Source: Pectinatus frisingensis
GTDB taxonomy: Bacteria; Bacillota; Negativicutes; Selenomonadales; Selenomonadaceae
Reading direction: 5' to 3'
Assembly (NCBI RefSeq): GCF_015732285.1
Contig: NZ_WIQU01000054.1
Location: forward strand, 88,707 to 152,706
Length of the DNA: 64,000 nt
The notes under the pieces were generated by a model. It was not told the origin of the DNA and did no database searches. It saw only the letters and a program-made list of their open reading frames with translations. This document shows, piece by piece, positions 55,784 through 64,000 of this stretch; the stretch's first letter is position 1, and each line of letters starts with the position of its first letter. The position numbers were made by a program, and so were the translations under genes.

Positions 55784-58700
55784 ATGGATCCTATCTGGAA
55801 AATTGGTATTGACATAGGTTCAACCACCATTAAAACAGTAGTTTTAGATGAATTGGACAGAACTGTATTTAAACAGTATAAACGCCATTTTTCTGAAATT
55901 TACAATGCATTAAGTCAGGATATTGTGGCGTTAAAAGACAAACTGCAGCATCGGGTATTTCGTTGCACCCTAACGGGGTCAGCGGGGATGGGAATGGCGT
56001 CAGCGATGAAACTGCCCTTTGTTCAAGAAGTTATTGCTTGTACACAGGCCATAAAAAAATGGATACCGGAAACAAATGCAGCTATTGAACTCGGTGGCGA
56101 AGATGCTAAGATAACATATTTTGGCATAGCTCCGGAACAGCGGATGAATGGTGTTTGTGCAGGGGGAACGGGTTCATTTATTGATCATATGGCAGCTCTT
56201 TTACACACAGATGCCAAGGGACTGGACGAATTGGCGTCACGGGGAAGGCAGGTTTATACGATAGCTTCCCGGTGTGGTGTTTTTGCTAAAACGGATGTGC
56301 AGGCACTGATTAATGATGGTGTTTCGAAAGAGGATATAGCACTTTCGATATTTCAGGCTGTTGTGAATCAAACAATAGGCAATTTAGCGCAGGGCCGGCC
56401 AATTGAGGGGCATATAGCATTTTTGGGCGGACCGTTATATTTTTTGCCTGTTTTGAAGCAACAGTTTATAAAAACATTAAAATTAGATGATTGCCATGTG
56501 GTGAATGCTCCGGATGGATGTTATTTTGTGGCCATGGGAGCGGCGCTGTCCGAGGAAGCAGCGGTGCTTGATTATAAAAAATTGGCAGCAAGATTAGAAG
56601 CCGGCAAAAATGTTAAAGTCGACACCGATGAGGTGCCATTTGTTTTATTTAAAAATGAAACGGAATACAATGATTTTAGGGAACGTCATAGCCATGATGT
56701 CGTGCCCAAAGGGAATTTAAAAAATTATAGGGGACCTTTGTATGTAGGTATTGATGCTGGTTCAACAACGACTAAAGTTGTTGCTGTCGGCAGTGATAAA
56801 CAAGTGCTTTACACTTCTTATGGCAGTAATAAAGGTGTCCCCTTGGATAGTGTATTAAAAGCTTTGCGTGAATTATATGCCGGGATGAATGATGAAACTT
56901 ATATCAGCAGTGCCGGTACTACCGGCTATGGTGAATATATTGTTAAGGCGGCAGTACATGCTGACTTTGGCGAAGTGGAAACTTTTGCCCACTTAAAAGC
57001 TGCACAGGAATTTTGTCCTAATGTAACATGTGTGTTGGATATCGGCGGACAGGATATGAAGTGTTTTTTTGTAAAAAAAGGACATATATCACAGATTGTA
57101 TTAAATGAAGCTTGTTCTGCTGGCTGTGGGTCGTTTATTGAAAATTTTGCGCAGGGATTATCAATGACAGCAGCTGATTTTGCTAAAAAGGGGCTCAATT
57201 CTGAGCATCCGGTGGACTTGGGGACACGCTGTACTGTATTTATGAATTCAAGGGTAAAACAGGCGCAAAAGGAAGGTGCACCTGTAGCGGATATATCGGC
57301 AGGCATAGCGTTATCGGTTATAAAAAATGCATTGTTTAAAGTTATACAGATAAAAAATACGGAAGAATTGGGGGATGCTGTTGTTGTTCAGGGCGGTACT
57401 TTTTATAATGATGCTGTTTTACGTTCCATGGAACTGTTATTGCATAAAAATGTGATTCGTCCGGATATCTCCGGGTTGATGGGCGCTTACGGCATTGCGC
57501 TGCTGGGGATGGAAAGAAAGCAGAAAAAATCAGCACTACTGCCGATAAAAGCATTGTCTGACTTCAAAGTCATTTCCACATCATATCGCTGCAGGGGTTG
57601 TGGCAATAAATGTCTGGTGACAATGCAGAAATTTCCTGACGGCGGCAGGTACTTTATCGGCAATCGCTGCGAAAAGGGTGCTGGTGGGACGAAATCTAAA
57701 TCGAATAATGTTCCTAATATTTATAAATATAAATATGATCGGCTTTTTGATTATTATACACCGCTGACAAACGCTCCTAATGGTAAGATCGGTCTGCCAC
57801 GCTGTCTTAACATGTATGAAGATTATCCATTTTGGTTTACTTTTTTTACTGAATTAGGATATGAGGTGATTTTATCGGGCAAATCATCAGCACAGCTGTA
57901 TTATAAAGGAATGGCCACTATTCCTTCGGATTCATTATGCTATCCGGCTAAACTGGCACATGGGCATATAATGGATTTAATTGAAAAAGGAATAAAAGTA
58001 ATTTTTTATCCTTGCATACCTACTAATATTGCTGACACGGTAAATGAAACTGACAGTAATTACAATTGTCCGGTAGTAGCTTCATATGCTGAAAATATAC
58101 GAGCCAACATGGACGTTTTGCGGCAGGAAAAAATAAAATTTGTTCAGCCGTTTTTGCCGATAAATAATCGTAAGAAGATGTATAAACGATTGGTGGAAGA
58201 ACTGAAAGAATTTCCTTGTGGTAAACGGAGTATCAGCCGGGCACTTGATGATGCTTATGCTGAACTGGATCATTATAAACAAGATGTGGAGGATTATGGC
58301 AGGGATATACTGGCTAAGATAGAAAAAGACAAGTTGAAGGCAGTGGTTTTATGCGGGCGGCCGTATCATATAGATCCGGAAATAAATCATGGTATTCCTG
58401 AAATGATTCAAGACTATGGAGTGGCAGTTTTGTCGGAAGATGCCTTATATCATCTGCCGACAAAGGATACAGACTTAAGCATTGTCAATCAATGGAGCTA
58501 TCATGCCCGTCTTTATCATGCTGCCGAATATGTAGCAGAACATCCTGAGTTAACACTTATACAGTTCAGTTCTTTTGGTTGTGGTTTAGATGCAATAACG
58601 ACAGGGCAGGTAAAAGAAATTTTGGAACGGCACCATTGTGTTTATACAATGATAAAGCTGGATGAAGTCAGCAATTTAGGTTCGGCAAGGATCAGACTGC

Positions 58701-60010
58701 GTTCTTTGATAGCAGCATGGAAATATGGTATGAAACAGGGACAGGGGATTCCGGAAACAATTCAACCGCGGGCTTACTTTACCAAAGAATGTCAAACTGA
58801 ACATACGATTCTGGCACCGCAAATGGCACCACTGCATTTTGAACTTATTGGTGCGGCCGTGAGAAAATATGGTTATAATATCGTGATTCCTGAACTGCCA
58901 AAACAGGCGGCAGTGGACGAGGGACTCAGATATGTGAATAATGATATGTGTTACCCGGCTATAATAGTCATAGGACAATTGCTTCATGCACTTAAATCTG
59001 GTAAATATGATATTGATAAAACTTCGATAATGCTTTTCCAGACTTGTGGTGCCTGCCGGGCAACTAATTATTTAAATCTTATGCGCAAGGCATTACAGGA
59101 TACAGGTATGTCCCAAGTACCGGTGTTTGCCTGCATGGGCAGGGATACTGATTCGTTTAAGATGACACGTGAATTGTTTGTTGATGTATTGAAAGCAACT
59201 ATTTATGCTGACTTGCTGCAGCGCACACGTCATCGCACTTTGCCATATGAGAAAGAACCGGGAAGTGTAAACAAATTATTTAATGAAGCGATGGCTTTAT
59301 GTAAAAGTGATTTAAGAAATGAAGATGCAAGTTATGGTAGATTTTCTAATAACATTAAGCAGATTACAGCAGATTTTGATAATATACAGCTCGATGAAAC
59401 GGAGGAGAAACCGCGTATAGGTATTGTCGGTGAAATTTTGGCAAAGTATCATCCAACGGCCAATAATCATTTGGAGAAAGTCCTTTATGAAGAGGGTGCT
59501 GAGGTAGTAATGCCGGATCTTATGGATTTCTTCATGTATATGGCATATGATGATGTAATTTCGTATAAAATGCTTGCAGGTAAATGGCTTGATAAATTTA
59601 AGTCGGAAATATCAATAAAGCTGATGGAATTTTATCGGCGACCGATGCGTAAGGCATTGCTTAACAGCAAACGATTCAGTGCACCGCGGACAATAGAACA
59701 GATTGCCGCACTTACAAAGGAACATGTTTCTTTGGGAAATTTGGCTGGTGAAGGTTGGTTTTTGACTGGTGAGATGCTTAAGCTGCTTGCCGAAGGGGTA
59801 AATAATATTATCTGCCTTCAACCATTTGGCTGTCTGCCTAATCATATAACGGGAAAAGGTATGATCAGGGAATTGATCCGTTCACATAAGGGTGCCAATA
59901 TAGTGGCGATTGACTGTGATGCAGGGGTCAGTGAGGTCAATCAGCTAAATCGGATAAAATTAATGCTTTCTGTGGCCAAAGAACGATTAAAAAATGATGT
60001 TACAGCTTGA
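55784..60010 (+). CDS. Large acyl-CoA dehydratase activase (BadF/HgdC type, multidomain)
   Basis: A 1408-residue protein. Two ASKHA ATPase domains of the BadF/BadG/HgdC type follow one another. The first starts GIDIGSTTIKTVVLD and holds GVCAGGTGSFIDHMA. The second starts near residue 325 with VGIDAGSTTTKVVAVG and holds the cluster-binding NEACSAGCGSFIENFAQG. Next come a cysteine-rich segment (CRGCGNKC) and a large DUF2229/2-hydroxyglutaryl-CoA dehydratase-like region to the end. Activases of this type use ATP to inject an electron into hydroxyacyl-CoA dehydratases. No dehydratase partner is nearby. ATG 55784 is preferred, since GTG 55775 lies in the ribosome binding site. Confidence 0.88.
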   Translation: MDPIWKIGIDIGSTTIKTVVLDELDRTVFKQYKRHFSEIYNALSQDIVALKDKLQHRVFRCTLTGSAGMGMASAMKLPFVQEVIACTQAIKKWIPETNAAIELGGEDAKITYFGIAPEQRMNGVCAGGTGSFIDHMAALLHTDAKGLDELASRGRQVYTIASRCGVFAKTDVQALINDGVSKEDIALSIFQAVVNQTIGNLAQGRPIEGHIAFLGGPLYFLPVLKQQFIKTLKLDDCHVVNAPDGCYFVAMGAALSEEAAVLDYKKLAARLEAGKNVKVDTDEVPFVLFKNETEYNDFRERHSHDVVPKGNLKNYRGPLYVGIDAGSTTTKVVAVGSDKQVLYTSYGSNKGVPLDSVLKALRELYAGMNDETYISSAGTTGYGEYIVKAAVHADFGEVETFAHLKAAQEFCPNVTCVLDIGGQDMKCFFVKKGHISQIVLNEACSAGCGSFIENFAQGLSMTAADFAKKGLNSEHPVDLGTRCTVFMNSRVKQAQKEGAPVADISAGIALSVIKNALFKVIQIKNTEELGDAVVVQGGTFYNDAVLRSMELLLHKNVIRPDISGLMGAYGIALLGMERKQKKSALLPIKALSDFKVISTSYRCRGCGNKCLVTMQKFPDGGRYFIGNRCEKGAGGTKSKSNNVPNIYKYKYDRLFDYYTPLTNAPNGKIGLPRCLNMYEDYPFWFTFFTELGYEVILSGKSSAQLYYKGMATIPSDSLCYPAKLAHGHIMDLIEKGIKVIFYPCIPTNIADTVNETDSNYNCPVVASYAENIRANMDVLRQEKIKFVQPFLPINNRKKMYKRLVEELKEFPCGKRSISRALDDAYAELDHYKQDVEDYGRDILAKIEKDKLKAVVLCGRPYHIDPEINHGIPEMIQDYGVAVLSEDALYHLPTKDTDLSIVNQWSYHARLYHAAEYVAEHPELTLIQFSSFGCGLDAITTGQVKEILERHHCVYTMIKLDEVSNLGSARIRLRSLIAAWKYGMKQGQGIPETIQPRAYFTKECQTEHTILAPQMAPLHFELIGAAVRKYGYNIVIPELPKQAAVDEGLRYVNNDMCYPAIIVIGQLLHALKSGKYDIDKTSIMLFQTCGACRATNYLNLMRKALQDTGMSQVPVFACMGRDTDSFKMTRELFVDVLKATIYADLLQRTRHRTLPYEKEPGSVNKLFNEAMALCKSDLRNEDASYGRFSNNIKQITADFDNIQLDETEEKPRIGIVGEILAKYHPTANNHLEKVLYEEGAEVVMPDLMDFFMYMAYDDVISYKMLAGKWLDKFKSEISIKLMEFYRRPMRKALLNSKRFSAPRTIEQIAALTKEHVSLGNLAGEGWFLTGEMLKLLAEGVNNIICLQPFGCLPNHITGKGMIRELIRSHKGANIVAIDCDAGVSEVNQLNRIKLMLSVAKERLKNDVTA

Positions 60011-60016
60011 TTAAGA

Positions 60017-60061
60017 CTGTCATATTGGGCATTTTTGCTGCTTGGTATGACAGCCTTTTTT
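60017..60061 (+). terminator. Terminator after the activase gene
   Basis: CTGTCATA (60017-60024) pairs perfectly with TATGACAG (60046-60053), followed by CCTTTTTT. Confidence 0.85.
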
Positions 60062-60086
60062 GTATGGTGGAGCAATGACTTTTTAA

Positions 60087-60114
60087 TTGACATTTATAGT
60101 TCATGCTGTAAAAT
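60087..60114 (+). promoter_or_regulatory. Sigma-A promoter of phoH-ybeY-era
   Basis: TTGACA (60087-60092) and TAAAAT (60109-60114) are 16 bases apart, 47 bases upstream of the phoH start. Confidence 0.75.
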
Positions 60115-60161
60115 TAAATTAATGATGGTCAAAAAGATTAAAAATGGAGGAATAGCTGCAT

Positions 60162-61145
60162 TTGCAAGGATTTAGCGAACGGAAAATAATTTTTCGTGAT
60201 AGACAAGAAGCAATTGCTCTGCTGGGTGAGCATGATGATTTTTTTCGCTTTTTAAATGACGAGTTTTCCTGTAAAATGGCTGGCCGTGGAACTGAACTTA
60301 CTATAACTGGAGAACAAAGTGAAGTTGTAGCTGTCGTGGCAATTTTTGAAGAACTATTGGGATTATACCGTCAGGGAACACAGATAACGATTCAAGAGGT
60401 AAGATACGCAGCTAAACTGGTAAGACAAGGCAATATAGAAGAACTACATAATCTATTTAGTGAGACGCTGTTTATTTCAGCGCGTGGTCGTACGATAAGA
60501 CCCAAAACCATTGGGCAAAAAATTTATCTTGATGCTATTCGCAAAAATTCGGTTACTTTCGGGGTCGGTCCGGCTGGCACCGGTAAAACTTATTTGGCAG
60601 TGGTTATGGCGGTAATGGCGTTACGCAGTCATGAGGTGGAGAGGATAATATTGACCAGGCCGGCAGTGGAAGCTGGTGAGAGGCTGGGGTATCTGCCGGG
60701 AGATTTGCAGGAAAAGGTAGATCCGTATTTAAGGCCGCTGTATGATGCTCTTCAAGACACCTTGGGTAATGAAACGTACAAAAAAATGATGGAAAAGAAC
60801 ATTATAGAGGCAGCGCCGCTTGCCTATATGCGTGGCAGAACCTTGGAACGGGCTTTTGCTATATTGGATGAAGCACAAAACACTACAGGAAGACAAATGA
60901 AAATGTTTTTGACGCGTTTGGGAGTGGGGTCAAAAATGGTTGTTAATGGGGATTTGAGCCAGATCGATTTGCCGCATGGAGTAACTTCAGGACTTACGGA
61001 AGCAGTCGATATCCTGCAGGGAATAAAGGGCATAGGTTGTGTGCATTTTGATGCTGCTGATGTCATAAGGCATGATGTGGTAGCACGTATAGTAAAAGCC
61101 TATGATGCCCATGAAGAGACAATGTTGAACAGGATAGGTAAATAG
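60162..61145 (+). CDS. phoH: PhoH family ATPase
   Basis: A 327-residue PhoH/YbeZ-type protein. An N-terminal KH-like region is followed by the P-loop domain (GVGPAGTGKTYLAVV, Walker B AFAILDEAQNTT, then GDLSQIDLP). It is usually paired with ybeY and linked to RNA metabolism, as here (10-base gap to the YbeY frame). Start is TTG 60162, 11 bases after GGAGG. Confidence 0.95.
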   Translation: MQGFSERKIIFRDRQEAIALLGEHDDFFRFLNDEFSCKMAGRGTELTITGEQSEVVAVVAIFEELLGLYRQGTQITIQEVRYAAKLVRQGNIEELHNLFSETLFISARGRTIRPKTIGQKIYLDAIRKNSVTFGVGPAGTGKTYLAVVMAVMALRSHEVERIILTRPAVEAGERLGYLPGDLQEKVDPYLRPLYDALQDTLGNETYKKMMEKNIIEAAPLAYMRGRTLERAFAILDEAQNTTGRQMKMFLTRLGVGSKMVVNGDLSQIDLPHGVTSGLTEAVDILQGIKGIGCVHFDAADVIRHDVVARIVKAYDAHEETMLNRIGK

Positions 61146-61164
61146 TGATGGAGGAATGGTTAAT

Positions 61165-61626
61165 ATGGAAACTTTAATTGATAAAAATCCTGAAACATTG
61201 CAAATAGATGAATCTGTCATTGAAATAATAAAATGCACAACGGATAAAATAGCGCAACTATACGGTTTAGGAGAAAGTGAAGTCAGTATTACACTTACAA
61301 ATAATGAAAATATCCATAAATTGAATAAACAATATCGCGGTATCGACCGACCGACCGACGTATTGTCTTTTGCGCTTAATGAAGGTGACGAACCGAAAAT
61401 TGAAGGCGGTCCGAAGGTTAATGTGTTGGGTGATATTATTATTTCGGTGGAAAAAGGCACAGAACAAGCACAGGAATATGGTCATACATTCAGACGGGAA
61501 ATAGCCTTTTTGACGACTCATGGCATGCTTCATCTGCTGGGATATGATCATATAAAGGAAGAAGATCGCAGCAAAATGAGGCATGAAGAAGAAATTATCA
61601 TGGAAAAATTGGGAATATCACGATAA
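61165..61626 (+). CDS. ybeY: Endoribonuclease YbeY (16S rRNA maturation)
   Basis: A 153-residue YbeY with the zinc motif THGMLHLLGYDH and the conserved RGIDRPTDVLSF. It acts in 16S rRNA 3'-end processing and ribosome quality control. ATG 61156 lies only a base after the GGAGG site, so ATG 61165 is the better start. Confidence 0.95.
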   Translation: METLIDKNPETLQIDESVIEIIKCTTDKIAQLYGLGESEVSITLTNNENIHKLNKQYRGIDRPTDVLSFALNEGDEPKIEGGPKVNVLGDIIISVEKGTEQAQEYGHTFRREIAFLTTHGMLHLLGYDHIKEEDRSKMRHEEEIIMEKLGISR

Positions 61627-61669
61627 AGAAAGCACATTTTGTAAACATTGGATATATTAAGGGAGATTT

Positions 61670-62611
61670 ATGGATAAAAAGTACAAATCGGGATTTGCAG
61701 CTGTAATTGGACGACCTAATGTTGGAAAATCAACGTTGATAAATAATCTCATCGGGCAAAAAATAGCAATTATGTCTGATAAGCCCCAGACAACGCGTAA
61801 TAAGATATTATGTGTAATGACACAGAAAAATATGCAGGTCGTATTTATTGACACTCCGGGCATACATAAACCAATTGATAAGCTTGGAGAACATATGGTG
61901 CGGGCAGCGCAGAATACATTAAATGAAGTTGATGTGATATTGTTTGTAGTTGATGCCAACGAAAAAATCGGTGGCGGTGAACGATATATAATGAAGCGCT
62001 TGCAGGCTGCAAAAAAACCGGTGCTTCTTATTGTGAACAAAATAGATCTCATAAAAAAAGAAACAATTTTACCGATAATAAACAAATATGAAAATGAATA
62101 CAGTAATATATACGATGCGAAAAATGCGGTGGACGATGGCAATGCCAGTAAGTTCGCCACAGTAGTGCCGATATCAGCAAAAAATAAGGAAAATTTATCG
62201 GATCTTTTAACAGAAATTGAACAATATTTACCTGTAGGGCCGCAGTATTTTCCAGAGGATATGGTGACGGATCAGCCAGAAAGATTAATTGTTGCAGAAC
62301 TTATAAGAGAAAAAGTACTGTTGTCGACACGGGATGAAGTACCACATGCCGTAGCTGTTGATGTGGATGAAATGACGACACGTAAAAATGGTGATGTCTA
62401 TGTGCGGGCAACCATTTATGTGGAACGGGAATCACAAAAAAAGATAGTGATAGGGGCAAAGGGCGGATTGCTAAAGCAAGTGGGCGCAAACGCCAGAAGT
62501 GATATACAAAATCTATTAGGTTCAAAAATATATCTTGATTTGTGGGTTAAAGTAAAAAAAGATTGGCGGGATCGAGAACGGGTCCTGCGTGAATTCGGGT
62601 TCAATGATTGA
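61670..62611 (+). CDS. era: GTPase Era
   Basis: A 313-residue Era. The G domain has GRPNVGKST (G1), KPQTTRN (G2), DTPG (G3) and NKID (G4). The C-terminal KH domain (KKIVIGAKGGLLKQVG) binds the 3' end of 16S rRNA. It lies after ybeY, as in many Firmicutes, but the dgk and cdd genes often found between them are absent. Confidence 0.96.
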   Translation: MDKKYKSGFAAVIGRPNVGKSTLINNLIGQKIAIMSDKPQTTRNKILCVMTQKNMQVVFIDTPGIHKPIDKLGEHMVRAAQNTLNEVDVILFVVDANEKIGGGERYIMKRLQAAKKPVLLIVNKIDLIKKETILPIINKYENEYSNIYDAKNAVDDGNASKFATVVPISAKNKENLSDLLTEIEQYLPVGPQYFPEDMVTDQPERLIVAELIREKVLLSTRDEVPHAVAVDVDEMTTRKNGDVYVRATIYVERESQKKIVIGAKGGLLKQVGANARSDIQNLLGSKIYLDLWVKVKKDWRDRERVLREFGFND

Positions 62612-62628
62612 TAAAGAGGCGGGTAGTA

Positions 62629-63246
62629 ATGAAGAAACTGATGAATAAGCTGTCAAAGTGTTTTATCAATGGTATTATGATAATAACGCCTATATTTATT
62701 ACTTATTTGGTCATTGCTACTGTGTGGGCTATGCTGGATGGTTTGATTGGCAGATATATTCCCATTAAATTTCCCGGGATGGGGATAATAATTGTTTTGA
62801 TAATTATTTTGACGGTTGGTGGTTTATCATCAAATTGGTTGTCAAAACGGTTTTTGACATTGGGCGAGTCTATCATCAGCAAGATTCCGGTAGTAAAATT
62901 TATATATGGTAGTGTAAAAAGATTGTCTGATACTATTTTTAAATCAGGCAATATGTTTGATAATGCTGTCTTGGTGCCATATCCACATCCAGGGGTGCGT
63001 TGTCTGGGGTTTGTAATGACACCGGTATCAAAATGCATGGCAAAATATTTGGGTAATGAAGAATATGTATCGGTGTTTATTCCATGGAGTTTGAACATGA
63101 CTTCGGGATTTAATGTTTTTGTGCCGAAAAGGGATGTTACGTATATTGACATACAGGGTGAAGATGCATTGCAGTACATTATAACAGCGGGAGCGGTTAT
63201 GCCAGGCGGTATGGATAATAAATATCATTCAGCAGGAATTAAATAA
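62629..63246 (+). CDS. DUF502 family membrane protein
   Basis: A 205-residue protein with two N-terminal membrane helices (near CFINGIMIITPIFITYLVIA and IIIVLIIILTVGG) and the DUF502 core SIISKIPVVKFIYGSVKRLS and LVPYPHPGVRCLGFVM. Function is unknown. ATG 62629 has an AGAGGCGGG site; TTG 62608 is less likely. It shares a TAATG junction with recO. Confidence 0.9.
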   Translation: MKKLMNKLSKCFINGIMIITPIFITYLVIATVWAMLDGLIGRYIPIKFPGMGIIIVLIIILTVGGLSSNWLSKRFLTLGESIISKIPVVKFIYGSVKRLSDTIFKSGNMFDNAVLVPYPHPGVRCLGFVMTPVSKCMAKYLGNEEYVSVFIPWSLNMTSGFNVFVPKRDVTYIDIQGEDALQYIITAGAVMPGGMDNKYHSAGIK

Positions 63247-63983
63247 TGGCTTTTTATAATACGAGAGCTATTGTTTTGGGAGCAGCTAATTGGCGGGAAG
63301 CCGATCGGCTTATTACTCTTTTTTCACGTGATCGAGGTAAAATAAGGGCAGCAGCATATGGTTGCAGAAGACCAAGAAGCAGATTGGCATCTGTTTCACA
63401 ATTATTCGGTGTAGTAGATGTTCAATTAACGGAAGGACAACAGCTTAATACTATAAAAAACTGTGATCACAATGGCTTTTTGGCAGATTTTTCTAATGAC
63501 TATATTGCACTGGCATATGCATCATTTATAGCAGAATTCGTTGCTGAAATATTTGAAGAAGGGCAGCCACAAGCCGAAGTATATGATGAATTATTGAAGA
63601 TAATACCATCAATGCGTCAGAAAAATCCGCGGGTAGTAGCATTGGCAGCTTTTTTTCAAATATTGGAATTCACAGGTAGTCAACCGCAGTATGAAAGTTG
63701 TGTCAGATGTGGTAAAAAAATAAATGGTGATGCATATTTCTCCTTCGAAGAAGGTGGTGCTGTCTGCAAAAAGTGTGGGCATGATAATTCGATTATATTG
63801 TATCCGCAGTCTGTTAGGACATTAATTTTGAAATTGCGGAAACTTGAATGGCATAATATGTGTTCATTCAGTATTCAGGCGAAAGATTTAGTGGCAGCGG
63901 AAAATATAATGCTTAAATATTTGGAATTGATATTGGGTAAGCAATTAAAATCATTGGCATTTATAAAGCAAATAACTCAATAA
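63246..63983 (+). CDS. recO: DNA repair protein RecO
   Basis: A 245-residue RecO, which loads RecA with RecR. The N-terminal OB fold (YNTRAIVLGAANWREADRLI), a helical domain and the CxxC...CxxC zinc site (CVRCGKK, CKKCGHD) are present. It overlaps the DUF502 stop by one base and appears complete within the window. Confidence 0.94.
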   Translation: MAFYNTRAIVLGAANWREADRLITLFSRDRGKIRAAAYGCRRPRSRLASVSQLFGVVDVQLTEGQQLNTIKNCDHNGFLADFSNDYIALAYASFIAEFVAEIFEEGQPQAEVYDELLKIIPSMRQKNPRVVALAAFFQILEFTGSQPQYESCVRCGKKINGDAYFSFEEGGAVCKKCGHDNSIILYPQSVRTLILKLRKLEWHNMCSFSIQAKDLVAAENIMLKYLELILGKQLKSLAFIKQITQ

Positions 63984-64000
63984 ATATTAAAATATTGCAT

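Noticed and set aside
55585..55812. A 75-codon plus-strand frame upstream of the activase gene
   Set aside because: It overlaps the activase start in another frame, lacks a ribosome binding site and shows no family motif.

Overview
The window looks like a low-GC, diderm Firmicute of the class Negativicutes (Selenomonadales/Veillonellales type). This is inferred from the S10-spc-alpha ribosomal string with zinc-type S14 and L36, a SUF cluster of the sufCBDSU type, a LysR-linked anaerobic sulfite reductase (asrABC), a large single-chain acyl-CoA dehydratase activase, MinD and a DUF502 protein. Many genes start with TTG. No phage, transposon, CRISPR or tRNA genes were seen.

Layout. (1) 1-10146: end of the ribosomal super-operon, rplP(partial)-rpmC-rpsQ-rplN-rplX-rplE-rpsN-rpsH-rplF-rplR-rpsE-rpmD-rplO-secY-adk-infA-rpmJ-rpsM-rpsK-rpsD-rpoA-rplQ, closed by a clear terminator. 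map, often found between adk and infA, is absent. (2) 10152-15280: sufCBDSU on the minus strand. (3) 15328-16590: an LDH/MDH-superfamily dehydrogenase on the minus strand, preceded by a complete cobalamin riboswitch. (4) 16772-19697: ecfA1 alone, then a B12-binding radical SAM gene with a TetR gene. (5) 20113-26913: a LevR-type sigma-54 activator divergent from a mannose-family PTS (IIA-IIB-IIC-IID) plus a glycerol-1-phosphate-dehydrogenase-like gene. The intergenic region holds a consensus -24/-12 promoter and inverted repeats. (6) 27016-32430: a NagD/AraL-type phosphatase, a second G1PDH-like gene, gutM and a glucitol-type PTS. (7) 32431-40814: a galactitol-type PTS operon with a class II aldolase, a zinc dehydrogenase, a GpsA-like dehydrogenase and a 55-residue membrane protein, divergent from a second LevR-type activator. 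(8) 40830-47090: a DeoR regulator divergent from split transketolase, an RpiB/LacAB isomerase, a class II aldolase and a phosphohexomutase. (9) 47383-49905: ecfA2-ecfT-truA. (10) 49909-54472: asrABC plus a ferritin-like gene, and a divergent LysR. (11) 54496-64000: minD, a giant CoA-dehydratase activase, and phoH-ybeY-era-DUF502-recO.

How the parts fit. Regions 5-8 read as a polyol/sugar-phosphate utilisation island. Three PTS systems of different families each sit beside a dehydrogenase of a different fold. The transketolase, isomerase, aldolase and mutase would pass the products to central metabolism. Two LevR-family activators, each with its own sigma-54 promoter, control two of the PTS operons. 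The island and the SUF block lie between rplQ and ecfA2-ecfT-truA, genes that adjoin each other in many Firmicutes.

The most interesting items are the cobalamin riboswitch in front of a hydroxyacid dehydrogenase, the two G1PDH-like genes tied to two unrelated PTS systems, the GpsA-like/aldolase PTS operon with its small membrane protein, and the odd 5' end of the transketolase N-subunit gene.
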